Assembly: GCF_000020145.1 (NCBI RefSeq)
Contig: NC_010644.1
Span: 1,302,001 to 1,366,000, forward strand
DNA from: Elusimicrobium minutum Pei191
Lineage (GTDB): Bacteria; Elusimicrobiota; Elusimicrobia; Elusimicrobiales; Elusimicrobiaceae
Length of the DNA stretch: 64,000 nucleotides
Direction of reading: 5' to 3'
The notes below the pieces were generated by a model. The model was not told where the DNA came from. It did no database searches and was given only the letters and a program-made list of their open reading frames with translations. The translations under genes were made by a program, and so were the position numbers. Shown here piece by piece: positions 1-9,300 of this stretch. Position 1 is the first letter of the stretch. Each line of letters starts with the position of its first letter.

Positions 1-592
1 TTGAAGGCCCGCTAAAAGATTCTATAACGCTGTCAAACTCGCTGTTAATAAGTTCCAGCGTAGGTATTAGAGAACGGCCCCTTCCGCTGAAACTGTCTTT
101 CATTGAATAAACTTTTCCGCCCAATTTAACAGGTGTGTTTAGCCTGTCTAAAGAAATAAGAAAATTAGCTTTAATAGTAATAAAATCAGAAGTAAGTTTA
201 TCTTGCGTTACTGTGGACTGTGTATCAAAAAGTTCTTCTGTCCTTGTAAGAAACTCATAAATATTGGCAAGAGATGTCCTCCACACGTCGGACTCGGTAA
301 GAGTAACCTTGTCTTTTTCATTATAAACAACAGCGCGCTGGTCCATTAACGGAAGTTCTTCTATAAGCCATTTGGGAATTTTTATGGGAGCTTTTTCGCT
401 GCCGCCGCATTTTTCCGGCAAAATAAAAGATTTGCTTTCAACCGGAACTTTGGAGTCTAACATTTGGTAAATAATATAAATTCTTTCACGGGCGCATGTA
501 ATAAGACGTTTTTCTTCCGCGCTAAAAGGCTCCGCAAAAGAAAACGCTGTAATCGACGCCAAAACAAAAGTAAATATTATTTTTCTTATCAT
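1..592 (-). CDS. Secreted hypothetical protein, 3' end outside window
   Basis: The reading frame opens with ATG at 592-590, two bases after the TGA of the upstream ATPase gene, and stays open to the left edge: 197 codons are visible and the C-terminus is missing. Residues 1-20 form a signal peptide (MIRKIIFTFVLASITAFSFA), so the product is probably exported. The mature part contains two cysteines early on (ITCAR and EKCGG) and is otherwise helical and charged, with no domain I recognise. The 2-base spacing suggests translational coupling and membership of the Tad-like operon. TadB/TadC-type platform genes usually follow the ATPase, but this product has only the N-terminal hydrophobic segment in its visible part, so it is not one of them. 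The function is unknown. Confidence 0.8.
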   Translation of the reverse strand, partial: MIRKIIFTFVLASITAFSFAEPFSAEEKRLITCARERIYIIYQMLDSKVPVESKSFILPEKCGGSEKAPIKIPKWLIEELPLMDQRAVVYNEKDKVTLTESDVWRTSLANIYEFLTRTEELFDTQSTVTQDKLTSDFITIKANFLISLDRLNTPVKLGGKVYSMKDSFSGRGRSLIPTLELINSEFDSVIESFSGPS

Positions 593-594
593 GT

Positions 595-2823
595 TCAGTT
601 AACCTTTGGCGGCGCGGGAGTATTAGGCGCGGCAAAAACACTCTCGTCAATATTAATGCCTTTTGATTTAAAATCATCATAAAAAGACGGTTTGTTACCG
701 GTAGCGGCAAAATGACCTTGCACCTTACCTGTTTCTTCATCAATACTTGTTTGTCTGTATCTGAATAAATCGTTGGTGTGAATAATCCCGTCTTTTTGCC
801 CCAGGATTTCCGTAATATAAGTAACTTTTCTCGACCCGTCCGAAAATCTTGAAAGCTGGACTATCATATTAACCGCCGATGACACCATTTCCCTAATAGC
901 CCAAATAGGCAAATCGGCGCTGCCCATCATACACATGGCTTCCAAACGAGTAAGACCGTCTTTAGGGTTATTGGCGTGGATTGTGGCCAAAGAACCGTCG
1001 TGGCCGGTGTTCATAGCCTGCAACATATCCAACGCTTCTTTGCCGCGGCACTCGCCTACTACAATACGGTCAGGTCTCATACGCAGACAGTTTTTAACCA
1101 AATCCTGAATAGTAATTTCACCTTTTCCTTCAATGTTGGCCGGCCTGCTTTCCAAGGAAATCCAGTGTACCTGCTGCAAGCGTAATTCAGCGGTATCTTC
1201 CACGGTAATAATACGTTCGTCCGAAGGAATATAAGTGGAAAGAGCGTTTAAAAATGTGGTTTTACCGGTACCGGTACCGCCGGAAATAATAATATTTTTC
1301 CTGATTTTTACACACTCTTTTAAAAAGTCCATACACTCGCGGCTGATGGTGCCAAATCTGTAATAATCTTCCGGGCCAAAAGGTTTTTGCGAGAATCTTC
1401 TTATAGTAAGCGAAGGGCCCGAAACCGCCAATGGAGCTATAATTGCGTTAACACGCGACCCGTCTTTTAAACGCGCGTCAACTAAGGGCACAGATTCGTC
1501 TATACGTCTTCCCAACGGGGCAACAATTCTTTTAATAACCTGCACAACCTGGTCATTATTTCTGAATCTGTATTTTGTTAAAGTTAATTTACCCTTTTGT
1601 TCAATAAAAATCTTATCAAAAGAGTTAACCATAATTTCTGTAACGCTAGGGTCTCTCATCAAACCTTCTAAAGGCCCTAAACCCAAAATTTCATCTAAAA
1701 GTTCCGTGGCGAACCTTACGCGCTGCTCCCTTGAAAATTGCAAATTAGGCTGCTTTTGCAAAATTTCCTCAATAATTTCCCCCACTCTTTTTCTGGTTTG
1801 CTCGCTGTTAGACTCATCGCTTATAACAATTCTTTCAAGTTCCAAAGCTTTAATAACTTCTTTATGCACTCTTTGTTTAAGCTCATCCCAAAAAGACATT
1901 CTGGCTTCTTCTTCCGCAGTAGCCTCATGGTTAAATTTGGGAACCGCGCCGCCGCCCCCCGCGCCGCCGCCTACAAGAGCCGTCCATATCTCTCTGGAAG
2001 CTTCGGTAAAATCTTCATCGGAGACGCTGCTCATCCAATCTCTTATGGAAGGCGTTACCGTTTCAATCCTGTGAATCAAAATTCTAAGACCTTCGCTAAC
2101 CCAGTCTGAATGGGGGTTTGAAACCGCTTCAATCTCACGCCTGTTTGAGGCCGCCATAACGCTGTCGTCCCACGGTAAAAAAACTGAAACGTCTTTTCCC
2201 AAACTTTTAAAAAATCTGTCAACTTCCTCATGCGCTATAGAGCCGGGCATATCATACATATTACAAACAACGTCAAGACGTTCCATAGGAAAACTCATTT
2301 CCTTATATTCGTTAAACATCTTAACAGTTGTATTTAAATGGTTTCTTGTAGCCTGGGTTATCCAAAAAACTTTATCCGCGATGTCAAAGGCAAATGACTG
2401 CATGGGGAAAGATGAGTCTATATCTAAAAAAATGTCAAAAGTCTGGGAAAGGCGCGCTAAAATAGGCATTAATATCCTAGGGCTCATAGCAGACACCTGG
2501 CCTCTTGTATTGCCAAGCGGCATCACGCCCACGCCGTATTGTGACATCGATATTTTACCACGTAAAAGCCCGCCCGCAACAGCTATTGTGGTTGCGCCTA
2601 AGCTTTTAACTATATCCGCAGCAGTTACCGGGGTTTTAATATCTAAATAAAAAGTATGCTCTTGTCTTGCCAAAGGATCTAAAGGAACTATCAGTACCGG
2701 ACGTTTTTGCATGCCCGCCCACAAAACAGCTAAATTAAGAAGCAAAGTAGTCCTTCCGGCACCTTCTTTAGGCCCTGAAAAAGCGATTACTTTACCTTCT
2801 GTTCTGCCCGATAGTTCTGACAT
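595..2823 (-). CDS. Fused TadZ/CpaE-like and TadA/CpaF pilus assembly ATPase
   Basis: A 742-residue protein made of two parts that are normally separate. Residues 1 to about 265 resemble the ParA/MinD-like CpaE/TadZ localisation factor: the P-loop at residues 17-26 reads [10 protein letters not shown], with Arg in place of the usual Walker A Lys, and a LDIDSSFP strand stands at the position of the second acidic motif. From about residue 310 onward it is a CpaF/TadA secretion ATPase, with an N-terminal helical domain, [12 protein letters not shown], Walker [10 protein letters not shown] near residue 514-523, VEDTAEL, a Walker B region ending in VVGECRG near 587, and the [11 protein letters not shown] histidine box near 613. 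It should power assembly of the Flp-type fibre from the cytoplasmic face of the inner membrane. A glycine/alanine-rich linker (about 285-295) joins the halves. It starts 4 bases after the secretin gene. The GXGRT change suggests weak or no ATP hydrolysis in the first half (inference). Confidence 0.93.
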   Translation of the reverse strand: MSELSGRTEGKVIAFSGPKEGAGRTTLLLNLAVLWAGMQKRPVLIVPLDPLARQEHTFYLDIKTPVTAADIVKSLGATTIAVAGGLLRGKISMSQYGVGVMPLGNTRGQVSAMSPRILMPILARLSQTFDIFLDIDSSFPMQSFAFDIADKVFWITQATRNHLNTTVKMFNEYKEMSFPMERLDVVCNMYDMPGSIAHEEVDRFFKSLGKDVSVFLPWDDSVMAASNRREIEAVSNPHSDWVSEGLRILIHRIETVTPSIRDWMSSVSDEDFTEASREIWTALVGGGAGGGGAVPKFNHEATAEEEARMSFWDELKQRVHKEVIKALELERIVISDESNSEQTRKRVGEIIEEILQKQPNLQFSREQRVRFATELLDEILGLGPLEGLMRDPSVTEIMVNSFDKIFIEQKGKLTLTKYRFRNNDQVVQVIKRIVAPLGRRIDESVPLVDARLKDGSRVNAIIAPLAVSGPSLTIRRFSQKPFGPEDYYRFGTISRECMDFLKECVKIRKNIIISGGTGTGKTTFLNALSTYIPSDERIITVEDTAELRLQQVHWISLESRPANIEGKGEITIQDLVKNCLRMRPDRIVVGECRGKEALDMLQAMNTGHDGSLATIHANNPKDGLTRLEAMCMMGSADLPIWAIREMVSSAVNMIVQLSRFSDGSRKVTYITEILGQKDGIIHTNDLFRYRQTSIDEETGKVQGHFAATGNKPSFYDDFKSKGINIDESVFAAPNTPAPPKVN

Positions 2824-2827
2824 GACG

Positions 2828-3574
2828 TTACTCCACTATTTCTACTGTAACAAATAAGAACAATGATCTCTGTTCGTCTAAAGTATCTTTGTTTCTAAAC
2901 AAAAGCCCTATTAAAGGAAGTCTGCCCAAAAGCGGAATTCTGTCAACGGACACGTTACGGCTGCTACTCTTTAATCCGCCTATAACAAGCGTTTCGCCGC
3001 TGTGAAGTTCAACCTGCGTCTCAACCCTTCTTTTGTTAATTGACGGAACTGTTGTTGAGCCGACTGAAACCGTTCGGGAATAGTCCGGCGCGGAAACCTC
3101 TAAATTAACCTGAAGGTTAATAAGATTGCTTTGTTCTGGAATAATAGTAGGCATTACGTTTAATATAACGCCGTAATCTAACATGCTTGTGCCCACGCCC
3201 TGGTTGTTAACTTCGGGGAAAGGTATTTGTCCGCCTACGGAAATATTGGCGTTTGTACCTGTTCTAGTAACGATTTTGGGGTTAGAAAGTATCTGCGCTT
3301 TACCTTCGTTTTCCATAAGTCTTAACCTTGTTGTAAGAGCCGTCTTTCTTTCAAAAGAGCCTATTTCCAAAACACCCGGTATTTCTTTTTCCGCAAAATC
3401 AAATATATTGTACCAGGAAAACCCGATATTGCTGTTTATCGAACCGCTTATCTCAACGATATCGGCGCTGACAGACACAAGGTTTGTTTTGCGGGCATGA
3501 AGCGCGCCTGGCATTACAAGTAATGCTGCTAGAATTGTTAAACAGACTTTTGATGCAAATTTTTTATTTTTCAT
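2828..3574 (-). CDS. Short secretin (CpaC/RcpA/GspD-type) of the pilus system
   Basis: A 248-residue protein with a signal peptide (residues 1-27, ending near LHA). The rest matches the C-terminal secretin domain: the lip-region motif VGGQIPFPEV, VMPTI, the GETLVIGGL stretch, and the diagnostic C-terminal LLGRLPLIGLLF followed by a final beta strand. Family members of Tad systems (CpaC/RcpA) usually exceed 400 residues because of periplasmic N-domains and often a BON domain. Here only about 20-50 residues precede the secretin core, so the periplasmic part is almost absent. It would form the outer-membrane pore for the fibre. It lies between cpaB and the fused ATPase in the operon. The family call is firm; that it acts as a full pore by itself is inference. 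Confidence 0.88.
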   Translation of the reverse strand: MKNKKFASKVCLTILAALLVMPGALHARKTNLVSVSADIVEISGSINSNIGFSWYNIFDFAEKEIPGVLEIGSFERKTALTTRLRLMENEGKAQILSNPKIVTRTGTNANISVGGQIPFPEVNNQGVGTSMLDYGVILNVMPTIIPEQSNLINLQVNLEVSAPDYSRTVSVGSTTVPSINKRRVETQVELHSGETLVIGGLKSSSRNVSVDRIPLLGRLPLIGLLFRNKDTLDEQRSLFLFVTVEIVE

Positions 3575-3592
3575 CTTATTATATTCCTGTAA

Positions 3593-4354
3593 TTATTTAA
3601 ACATTTCCGTAAGACTGGCTATTGCTATTGAATGTACGCCCTGGTCCTCACGTCTTCTTACTACAAGAGTTATTATGCCTTCTTCTTTAGCTAAGGCCAA
3701 ATACTGCGCGTCCCTGGGGTGTAATGCCAAGCTGATAGCGGAACTGTCGTTAAAAGCTGAAGCGCTTGCTTCTCTTTCTCTGGTAGCTCTGAGTTGGTTA
3801 GCGTCCATACCCTGCCCCAAATCATTACCCACGCCAAGCACTTTAATTCTTTGTAAAATTGTAGCGGTAATTTTTTCTTTCTGTCCGGTGTTCTTCATAT
3901 AAGCGTCGAAAGTTAAAAGCACGTCAACCCAATCGTCCGGCTTAATAAGGTTAGCCACGGAACTCGGAACATCGGTTAAAACAAAACCTCTCCATAAAGG
4001 AGATACCCTAGCGCTTAAACCCGCTTCAGGACTGAGTGAGGTTAAAGCCGCTTTGCTGACTTGGTTTCCTTTTGGAATAGCTATTCTTGTCACAAGGTTA
4101 TTTTCCAATTTTGTTATATCAGAATCTCTTGTAACTGTAAAAGCGTCCTTTTGCAAAAATTTATTAGGCATTTCAATAACGCCCAAATCACCTTTTGTAA
4201 TAACTTTTCTTTCAGGCAAATCCCTGATAGCGATAACAACTCTTTCAAGTTTGCTGTTTTCTTCAAACTTGCTCTGGTTTGAGAAAAGTATTATAAAGTA
4301 AACCACGGCCGCCAAAATAGCTATAACAAGCGGTAGAAATACACCTTTTTTCAT
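3593..4354 (-). CDS. cpaB: CpaB/RcpC-type Flp pilus assembly protein
   Basis: A 253-residue protein with one N-terminal membrane segment (about residues 5-24) and a SAF-type domain at about residues 35-105 (VVIAIRDLPERKVITKGDL, then a basic/hydrophobic RIAIPKGNQVS segment). This arrangement is characteristic of CpaB/RcpC, periplasmic partners of the Tad secretin. Residues 115-250 contain the RcpC-like second half (GFVLTDVPSSVANLIKPDDWVDVLLT). The gene ends 18 bases before the secretin gene and follows tadE in the same operon, which supports the role. Length is normal for the family. Confidence 0.9.
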   Translation of the reverse strand: MKKGVFLPLVIAILAAVVYFIILFSNQSKFEENSKLERVVIAIRDLPERKVITKGDLGVIEMPNKFLQKDAFTVTRDSDITKLENNLVTRIAIPKGNQVSKAALTSLSPEAGLSARVSPLWRGFVLTDVPSSVANLIKPDDWVDVLLTFDAYMKNTGQKEKITATILQRIKVLGVGNDLGQGMDANQLRATREREASASAFNDSSAISLALHPRDAQYLALAKEEGIITLVVRRREDQGVHSIAIASLTEMFK

Positions 4355-4406
4355 TTTAACTCCTCTTCTAAGTCCTGGTTAATAAAAATCACTAAAAAAT
4401 AAAATT

Positions 4407-4874
4407 TTAGTTAAGAAGCGGCCTTTCAACCGGCATCCTCACTGTCGCTCTAAGCTCTCTCCTGCCCAATCTTTTGGGAGGATCGGCAAAAATAAAACTT
4501 GTGCCCGGAAATACCAAACGCACCGGGTAATATACTTCAACAATAACGTCCTCGTTAGGATGCGCAGTAGACTGCGGGTCCATACTTGTTCTGTCTAAAG
4601 ATACTTTAAAAGTAATCTTATCCTGTCTGCCCGCAAACATTAAAGCGCTTTGCTCTTTAAGTTTGCTTTCTATACGTCCTTTGTCCGTAGGGGCGCCCGG
4701 CCTTGTTACGCCGACCATGCCTCCTACCCTTGCCATTTCATACGCTGCGTGGTGGGCTATAATCGTGTGATAGGCGATATTACCAAGTTCAAGAACAAGA
4801 AAAAGCATGAACATAAAAATCGGTAAAATCATCAATAACTCAACTACAGTCTGCCCTCCACGCTTGCGTATCAT
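4407..4874 (-). CDS. TadE-like pseudopilin
   Basis: A 155-residue protein with a short positive N-terminus, the processing-type motif GGQTVVELLMILP with the conserved Glu, and one long hydrophobic helix (about residues 9-32), followed by a periplasmic domain. This is the TadE/TadG minor pseudopilin layout. It lies directly downstream of the Flp pilin gene (11-base gap) and upstream of cpaB. No good Shine-Dalgarno sequence precedes the ATG, so translation may depend on coupling to the pilin gene. Confidence 0.87.
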   Translation of the reverse strand: MIRKRGGQTVVELLMILPIFMFMLFLVLELGNIAYHTIIAHHAAYEMARVGGMVGVTRPGAPTDKGRIESKLKEQSALMFAGRQDKITFKVSLDRTSMDPQSTAHPNEDVIVEVYYPVRLVFPGTSFIFADPPKRLGRRELRATVRMPVERPLLN

Positions 4875-4885
4875 AATGGGGTAAA

Positions 4886-5083
4886 TTACATTTGGCCTAC
4901 GCCGCCAAGAATCTTCGTTTTGATGTTATCAAAAAGCTCAGGCATGAACGCTTTTACGGCAGCGCCGGCTATAAGAGCGACGCCAACGATTACGCCAAGC
5001 ATAAGTAAGTATTCAACTGTACCCTGACCTTTTTTGCTTTTAAGCTGGGCTAAAGCAATTTGCATTTTTACGAAATATTTCAT
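4886..5083 (-). CDS. flp: Flp/Fap-type pilin
   Basis: A 65-residue class III (Flp) prepilin. The basic leader ends at the cleavage-type sequence KKGQGTVEYLLMLG: the Gly-X4-Glu-Tyr core needed for prepilin peptidase processing and fibre assembly is present at residues 20-26. A hydrophobic helix and a short C-terminal tail (LFDNIKTKILGG) follow. Length is typical. A strong Shine-Dalgarno sequence, CGGAGGA, stands 6-7 bases before the ATG, in keeping with a highly expressed major subunit. It is flanked by a second tiny Flp-like gene and by tadE. Confidence 0.93.
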   Translation of the reverse strand: MKYFVKMQIALAQLKSKKGQGTVEYLLMLGVIVGVALIAGAAVKAFMPELFDNIKTKILGGVGQM

Positions 5084-5124
5084 AACAATCCTCCGTTTAA
5101 TTTTAAATCTTTACTTCAATAAAT

Positions 5125-5304
5125 CTAGTCTTTTGACTCATACACCGTAAGTATAACTTTTGCGCCCTGTTCAAACTGCAACGGCACTGTTTTTGAATAA
5201 AAAATATAAAAAGACAAAAACACAAAAAACAACGCCACAGTGGTAAAAATATATTCAATAGCGGTTTGCCCGCTTCTACTCTTAAGAGTTTTTAACAGCT
5301 TCAT
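5125..5304 (-). CDS. Second Flp-like pseudopilin, 59 residues
   Basis: A short frame read directly from the minus strand: ATG at 5304, TAG at 5127-5125. The product starts MKLLKTLKSRSGQTAIEYIF, i.e. a basic leader, then GQTAIEY, the same Gly-X4-Glu-Tyr prepilin peptidase signature as the neighbouring Flp pilin, a hydrophobic helix (about residues 15-37) and a short C-terminal segment. An AAAGGGG ribosome-binding site precedes the start by about 6 bases. It sits between the PorV-like gene and the Flp gene on the same strand. It is probably a minor pilin or a TadF-like pseudopilin. Such a short gene is easily missed. Confidence 0.82.
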   Translation of the reverse strand: MKLLKTLKSRSGQTAIEYIFTTVALFFVFLSFYIFYSKTVPLQFEQGAKVILTVYESKD

Positions 5305-5335
5305 ATTTTCCCCTTTAAGAGCTGCCGCCTCTTAT

Positions 5336-6310
5336 TTAAAACTGTACGCCTACGGCAACGTTATACGTTGTGCCTAAGGCGCCGAACGGAGTCATGGCAA
5401 AATCAATTCTTGTGCCATAGCCGAAAACTTCATCACTGTATAAACCAAAACCGAAAGAAACTTTAGAAGTATTATCTAAACCGATTTTTTCCGTCCAGCT
5501 TTCATCACTTTTGCCGGTATCTTCGCGTGAGTAATAACCAGCGCGCAAGTCAAACCTGGCAACTTGCAGCAAATCTTCCGGTATATGTATTTCCAAACCT
5601 ACGCCATACTGTAATCTGTAGTCAGTATATTTAATTATTTCACCTACAACCGTCCAGTACTTTGTTTGGAAATGCGCGCCGCCACGCAAACCCGTGGGAA
5701 CTTCGTCAGAATCGCCTAAGTTAACAGCCGCAAAGCCTAAACCTACTTTATTGAAATCAAGTTTAGCGCCTACGTCAAAGGCTACGTTATTGTAATGTTC
5801 GCCGACGTTGTTTTCATTAATATACTTAAAAGTACCGCCAATTTGGAAAATATTATCAAAAAAACCGCGCGCTATAGAAGCCATGCCGACAAAGTTTCTA
5901 ACATCACCATCAACGCCTTCCGTCTGAGGAGTACCTTGGCTGTTTCTCCATTCAAAACCGTCCATGTCCATATAATTACCGGACAAAGCTATAATTGTTT
6001 TTCCCATAGGTTGTATATAAGATAATGTCCTTGCCTTATAGCCCTGCAGCCAGTCAAGATACGATAAGTGCACTTCTCTGCTGGTAGCCGTTGAAATACC
6101 GGCCGGGTTCCAAAAAAGTGAGTCGGCCCCGTCAGCTAAAGATACATACGCGTTACCCAAAGCCTGCGCCCTGGGGCTTCCGAATGGAAGTTTTAAAAAC
6201 GCACTTGCGCTTGTACCCGCACCTTTATATCCCCCCGATTGGGCATATAATCCCGAAGCACACAATACCGTTATTGCCAAAGTTACTAATATTTTAAAGT
6301 ATTTATTCAT
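5336..6310 (-). CDS. PorV/PorQ-family outer-membrane beta-barrel protein
   Basis: A 324-residue protein with a signal peptide (residues 1-23, ending LYAQ) and the typical start of the PorV/UPF0164 family: GAGTSASAFLKLPFGSPRAQALGNAYVSLADGADSLFWNPAG. The remainder alternates polar and hydrophobic residues as in a beta barrel and ends in an aromatic residue (VAVGVQF), the usual outer-membrane insertion signal. In Bacteroidota, PorV shuttles type IX secretion cargo, but related barrels occur in phyla without that system. It follows the 1397-residue surface protein by 13 bases, and that protein has a type IX-like C-terminus, so a cargo/barrel pair is plausible (inference). The family call is firm; the function is not. 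Confidence 0.85.
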   Translation of the reverse strand: MNKYFKILVTLAITVLCASGLYAQSGGYKGAGTSASAFLKLPFGSPRAQALGNAYVSLADGADSLFWNPAGISTATSREVHLSYLDWLQGYKARTLSYIQPMGKTIIALSGNYMDMDGFEWRNSQGTPQTEGVDGDVRNFVGMASIARGFFDNIFQIGGTFKYINENNVGEHYNNVAFDVGAKLDFNKVGLGFAAVNLGDSDEVPTGLRGGAHFQTKYWTVVGEIIKYTDYRLQYGVGLEIHIPEDLLQVARFDLRAGYYSREDTGKSDESWTEKIGLDNTSKVSFGFGLYSDEVFGYGTRIDFAMTPFGALGTTYNVAVGVQF

Positions 6311-6323
6311 ATTCTCATTTTAC

Positions 6324-9300
6324 CTATGGTATTAAGATTTTGACAACTCTTTGGCAATGTTCTTTGCCGCCGCCTGTCGCTTTAAATTCAACTAAACCGA
6401 AGTATACACCCCTGGCAACGGTTCTGCCATGGTCGTTTTTCTTATCCCATTCGCAGCGGAGTTCCGCGTTTCTGAGATTTGTAAAATCGCCCGTAGGTGC
6501 TGTGCCGCCCTGGGCGCCGTTATCGGGTTGTATGCGCAAGCTCGAGCCCATTGTGACAGTGTTATTATTATTATCAACACAAGAGTAGTTTTGGGTCCTT
6601 ATCTGGTCTCCCGCGATATTGTAAATCTTAACGGACATGTCGCCCGGCACGGGGATCTTTGTCACTTCAAAATATGCTTTATTGCTTCTCATGGGATTAG
6701 GGAAGAAGATTACGGATTTTTCCCAATCCGAGCAGACAAATTTACCGTCGCCTCTTGCAACCGTAAATTCCGTAGGCTGCATGTTAGCATATTTTTCCCA
6801 GTCGGCGATATTTCTTATATCATCGATAGTACCGTAAAAACTGTCCATATGGTTGGTATTACCCTGTGTTACGCTGACAAACCTGAAAGGATATAAACCG
6901 TCCGGAACGTCTTGCATAGCAAAGTCTTTACCGTCCCAAACATCTTCAATAGATAAAAGGTTGGGCCTCATACCCACAATGGCTTTAACAAGCAAGTCTT
7001 TTTCGCTTGATGAGCTTGACGTGGAACATGTTATTCTTCTGTTCGGCGCCGAACCTTCAATACTTGCGAATGTTCCGCTTGCCGTACAGAAAGAACTGGG
7101 CGCTAAAAGCTGCGCCGGGGTACAAACAGGGCTGCCCTGGGCCGGGTTTTCATAACAGCTTGAATTAACAAATGAGCCGTTGGCAACTTCACCCGTGGAA
7201 TAATCCTTAATATATGTACCGGGTTTAAAAATTTGTATACCCACTTTCATGGGAACCGAAGTCTGGTAAGCAAACAAGCCTACTTGCTGGCGTTCGGCTA
7301 TATCTTCTACATAAATGTCGAATATTTGGAATAAGTTGGCGTTAAGAAGCCTTGTTTCCGTTGCTTCGTAAGCGGAAGGACATACAAGTATTCTGTTTGG
7401 CGCTGTACCTGACACCTGCGCCGCGCTGCCGTCCGAACATAAGCCGGCTGGGGTTGCGAGTTCAGCAGTGGTACATCTTCTGTGCCCTATAATAGAGGGC
7501 GATTCGTAACAGTACGTCTCCGAACCCACAAAAGAAGGATTGCTTACTTCCAAAGGATAGCCGTTTGCTCTTAATCTTACGGTGTAAGCGCCGGAGGCGA
7601 CGTAGTTGCCAAAATTATCTTTACCGTCCCAGAATACTCTGGCCGCTTTATTACCTTCAAAAATATTTTGCAGGCCAAACTGGTTAAAACCGCTGTCCTT
7701 AATTGTGCGGCAAACAGGCTGTGAAACGTTACTCGCTATAGGATTGCCGTAACAGTCTTTGCCGTCTCTTGAAAGTATATCAATATCAACCTGAGCGGTG
7801 CGTGAAACCGTAAACTCTATAGTATAGGAAGGAACATTGTTAACTACTTCCGTAGAGTGATACAGTTTAGGCGTTGAGCCTGAAATTTTAATTGAGGCGG
7901 GCACAAAGTAAACTCCGCCGCGGGTAACGTTAATAAAGCCCGTTACACGGTCTGAAGAATATATGGAACCGTAACCGCCCACACTGCTGCCTGCCACAAA
8001 AGGATTCTGAGGGCTCATTGAAACAACAGGGAAAGCGCCGTCATAATAAATCGATCCGGGAGCGGTTGACGAGGCTATTATTATATAAGGATACTGCCCG
8101 TCGGCCACAGGACTCGCGTCGGCCTGATTGGTGCCGTCCCAAGTTTCTGTATTTGTCAAGCCTTCACCCGCTTTTACGCCTCTGTAAGATTTAAGCGGCA
8201 TATTGCCGTTATATTCACCCGTAACAAGGTTTAACCCCACGGGCGGCCATGTTGCCGTAATATCATTAGGAATACTTACGCTCTTATCATATATATATAT
8301 ATCAACATTTTGCGTTTTGGTAAGAGAGTATGATAATGTGGCAAAGGCATTTGTTTCACCCAAAAGCGGGGTGTCGGCAACGTCTACCACTCTAAAGATA
8401 TCAATGGGAAATAAAGCAGTTTGTGAGTAAACTTTATCCGGGAAAATAGGATCTCTGGTGGTAACTTCCAAAGAATATGTACCGGGTGAAGGATAGCGGC
8501 CGTAGTCGTCAAGGCCGTCCCACTTAAACTGATTCATTTGCTGGGCTACCTGTACCTGGTCTTTAATAATTGTTTTTACCACCACATTAGCGGTATTTTT
8601 AACAACAACCGTTGTAGGCGCTTCCCTTGAAATTGAATAGTTAAATTCAAACGGGTCTAAACCGTAAGCTATAGGGCTTGAACCCATTGTTGAGTATTTA
8701 ACAGGCTGTATTGTTATATCAACATTACCTCTGTCTATAGGTATAATACCGTTATGGTACATTCTTGTTTTGACAGCGTAGAAAACGTTGCCCGCGGCGT
8801 TTGTATAAGTATCGCCTGTATAAGGTATTTCAGCCCAGATAACGTACACATAGTTGCCATCAGGTAAATACTGGCCTAAATCATAAGCGCCGCCGCCTAT
8901 AGCGGTTGGGAAAGCACAGCCTCCCGCCATGCCACAGGTGCCGTCCCACTTGGTGTTGACAGTGTTTCTCTTACCCTTTTGCTCAATATTTTCATAAACT
9001 AAAACACCGCCGGTTACCGTGGGTTTTGTTCCCGCTGCTGTGGGGGCTACCGCGCCGGTTGTCGGATTGGTGTCAATATATACGTTTGATACTGTGGTGC
9101 CGGGAGTGTAAACCTGGAAGTATACTGTGGCTGCTTCGGTTAATAAATAGGAAATAGACGCATAAGCCGTGGACATTTGGTTTAAACCGGTAATAACACG
9201 GTCTGTTAATTTTAAAGGATCAAGGGTAAGGTCATAAGTTTTTTCTCCTGAAACGTCATTACCCCATTCGTCCGATTTTTGCGCTTTTATAGCAACCAAA

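Noticed and set aside
1738-2109. 123-codon plus-strand frame inside the fused ATPase gene
   Set aside because: Antisense to the linker and the start of the CpaF part; no signal for initiation and no family features.
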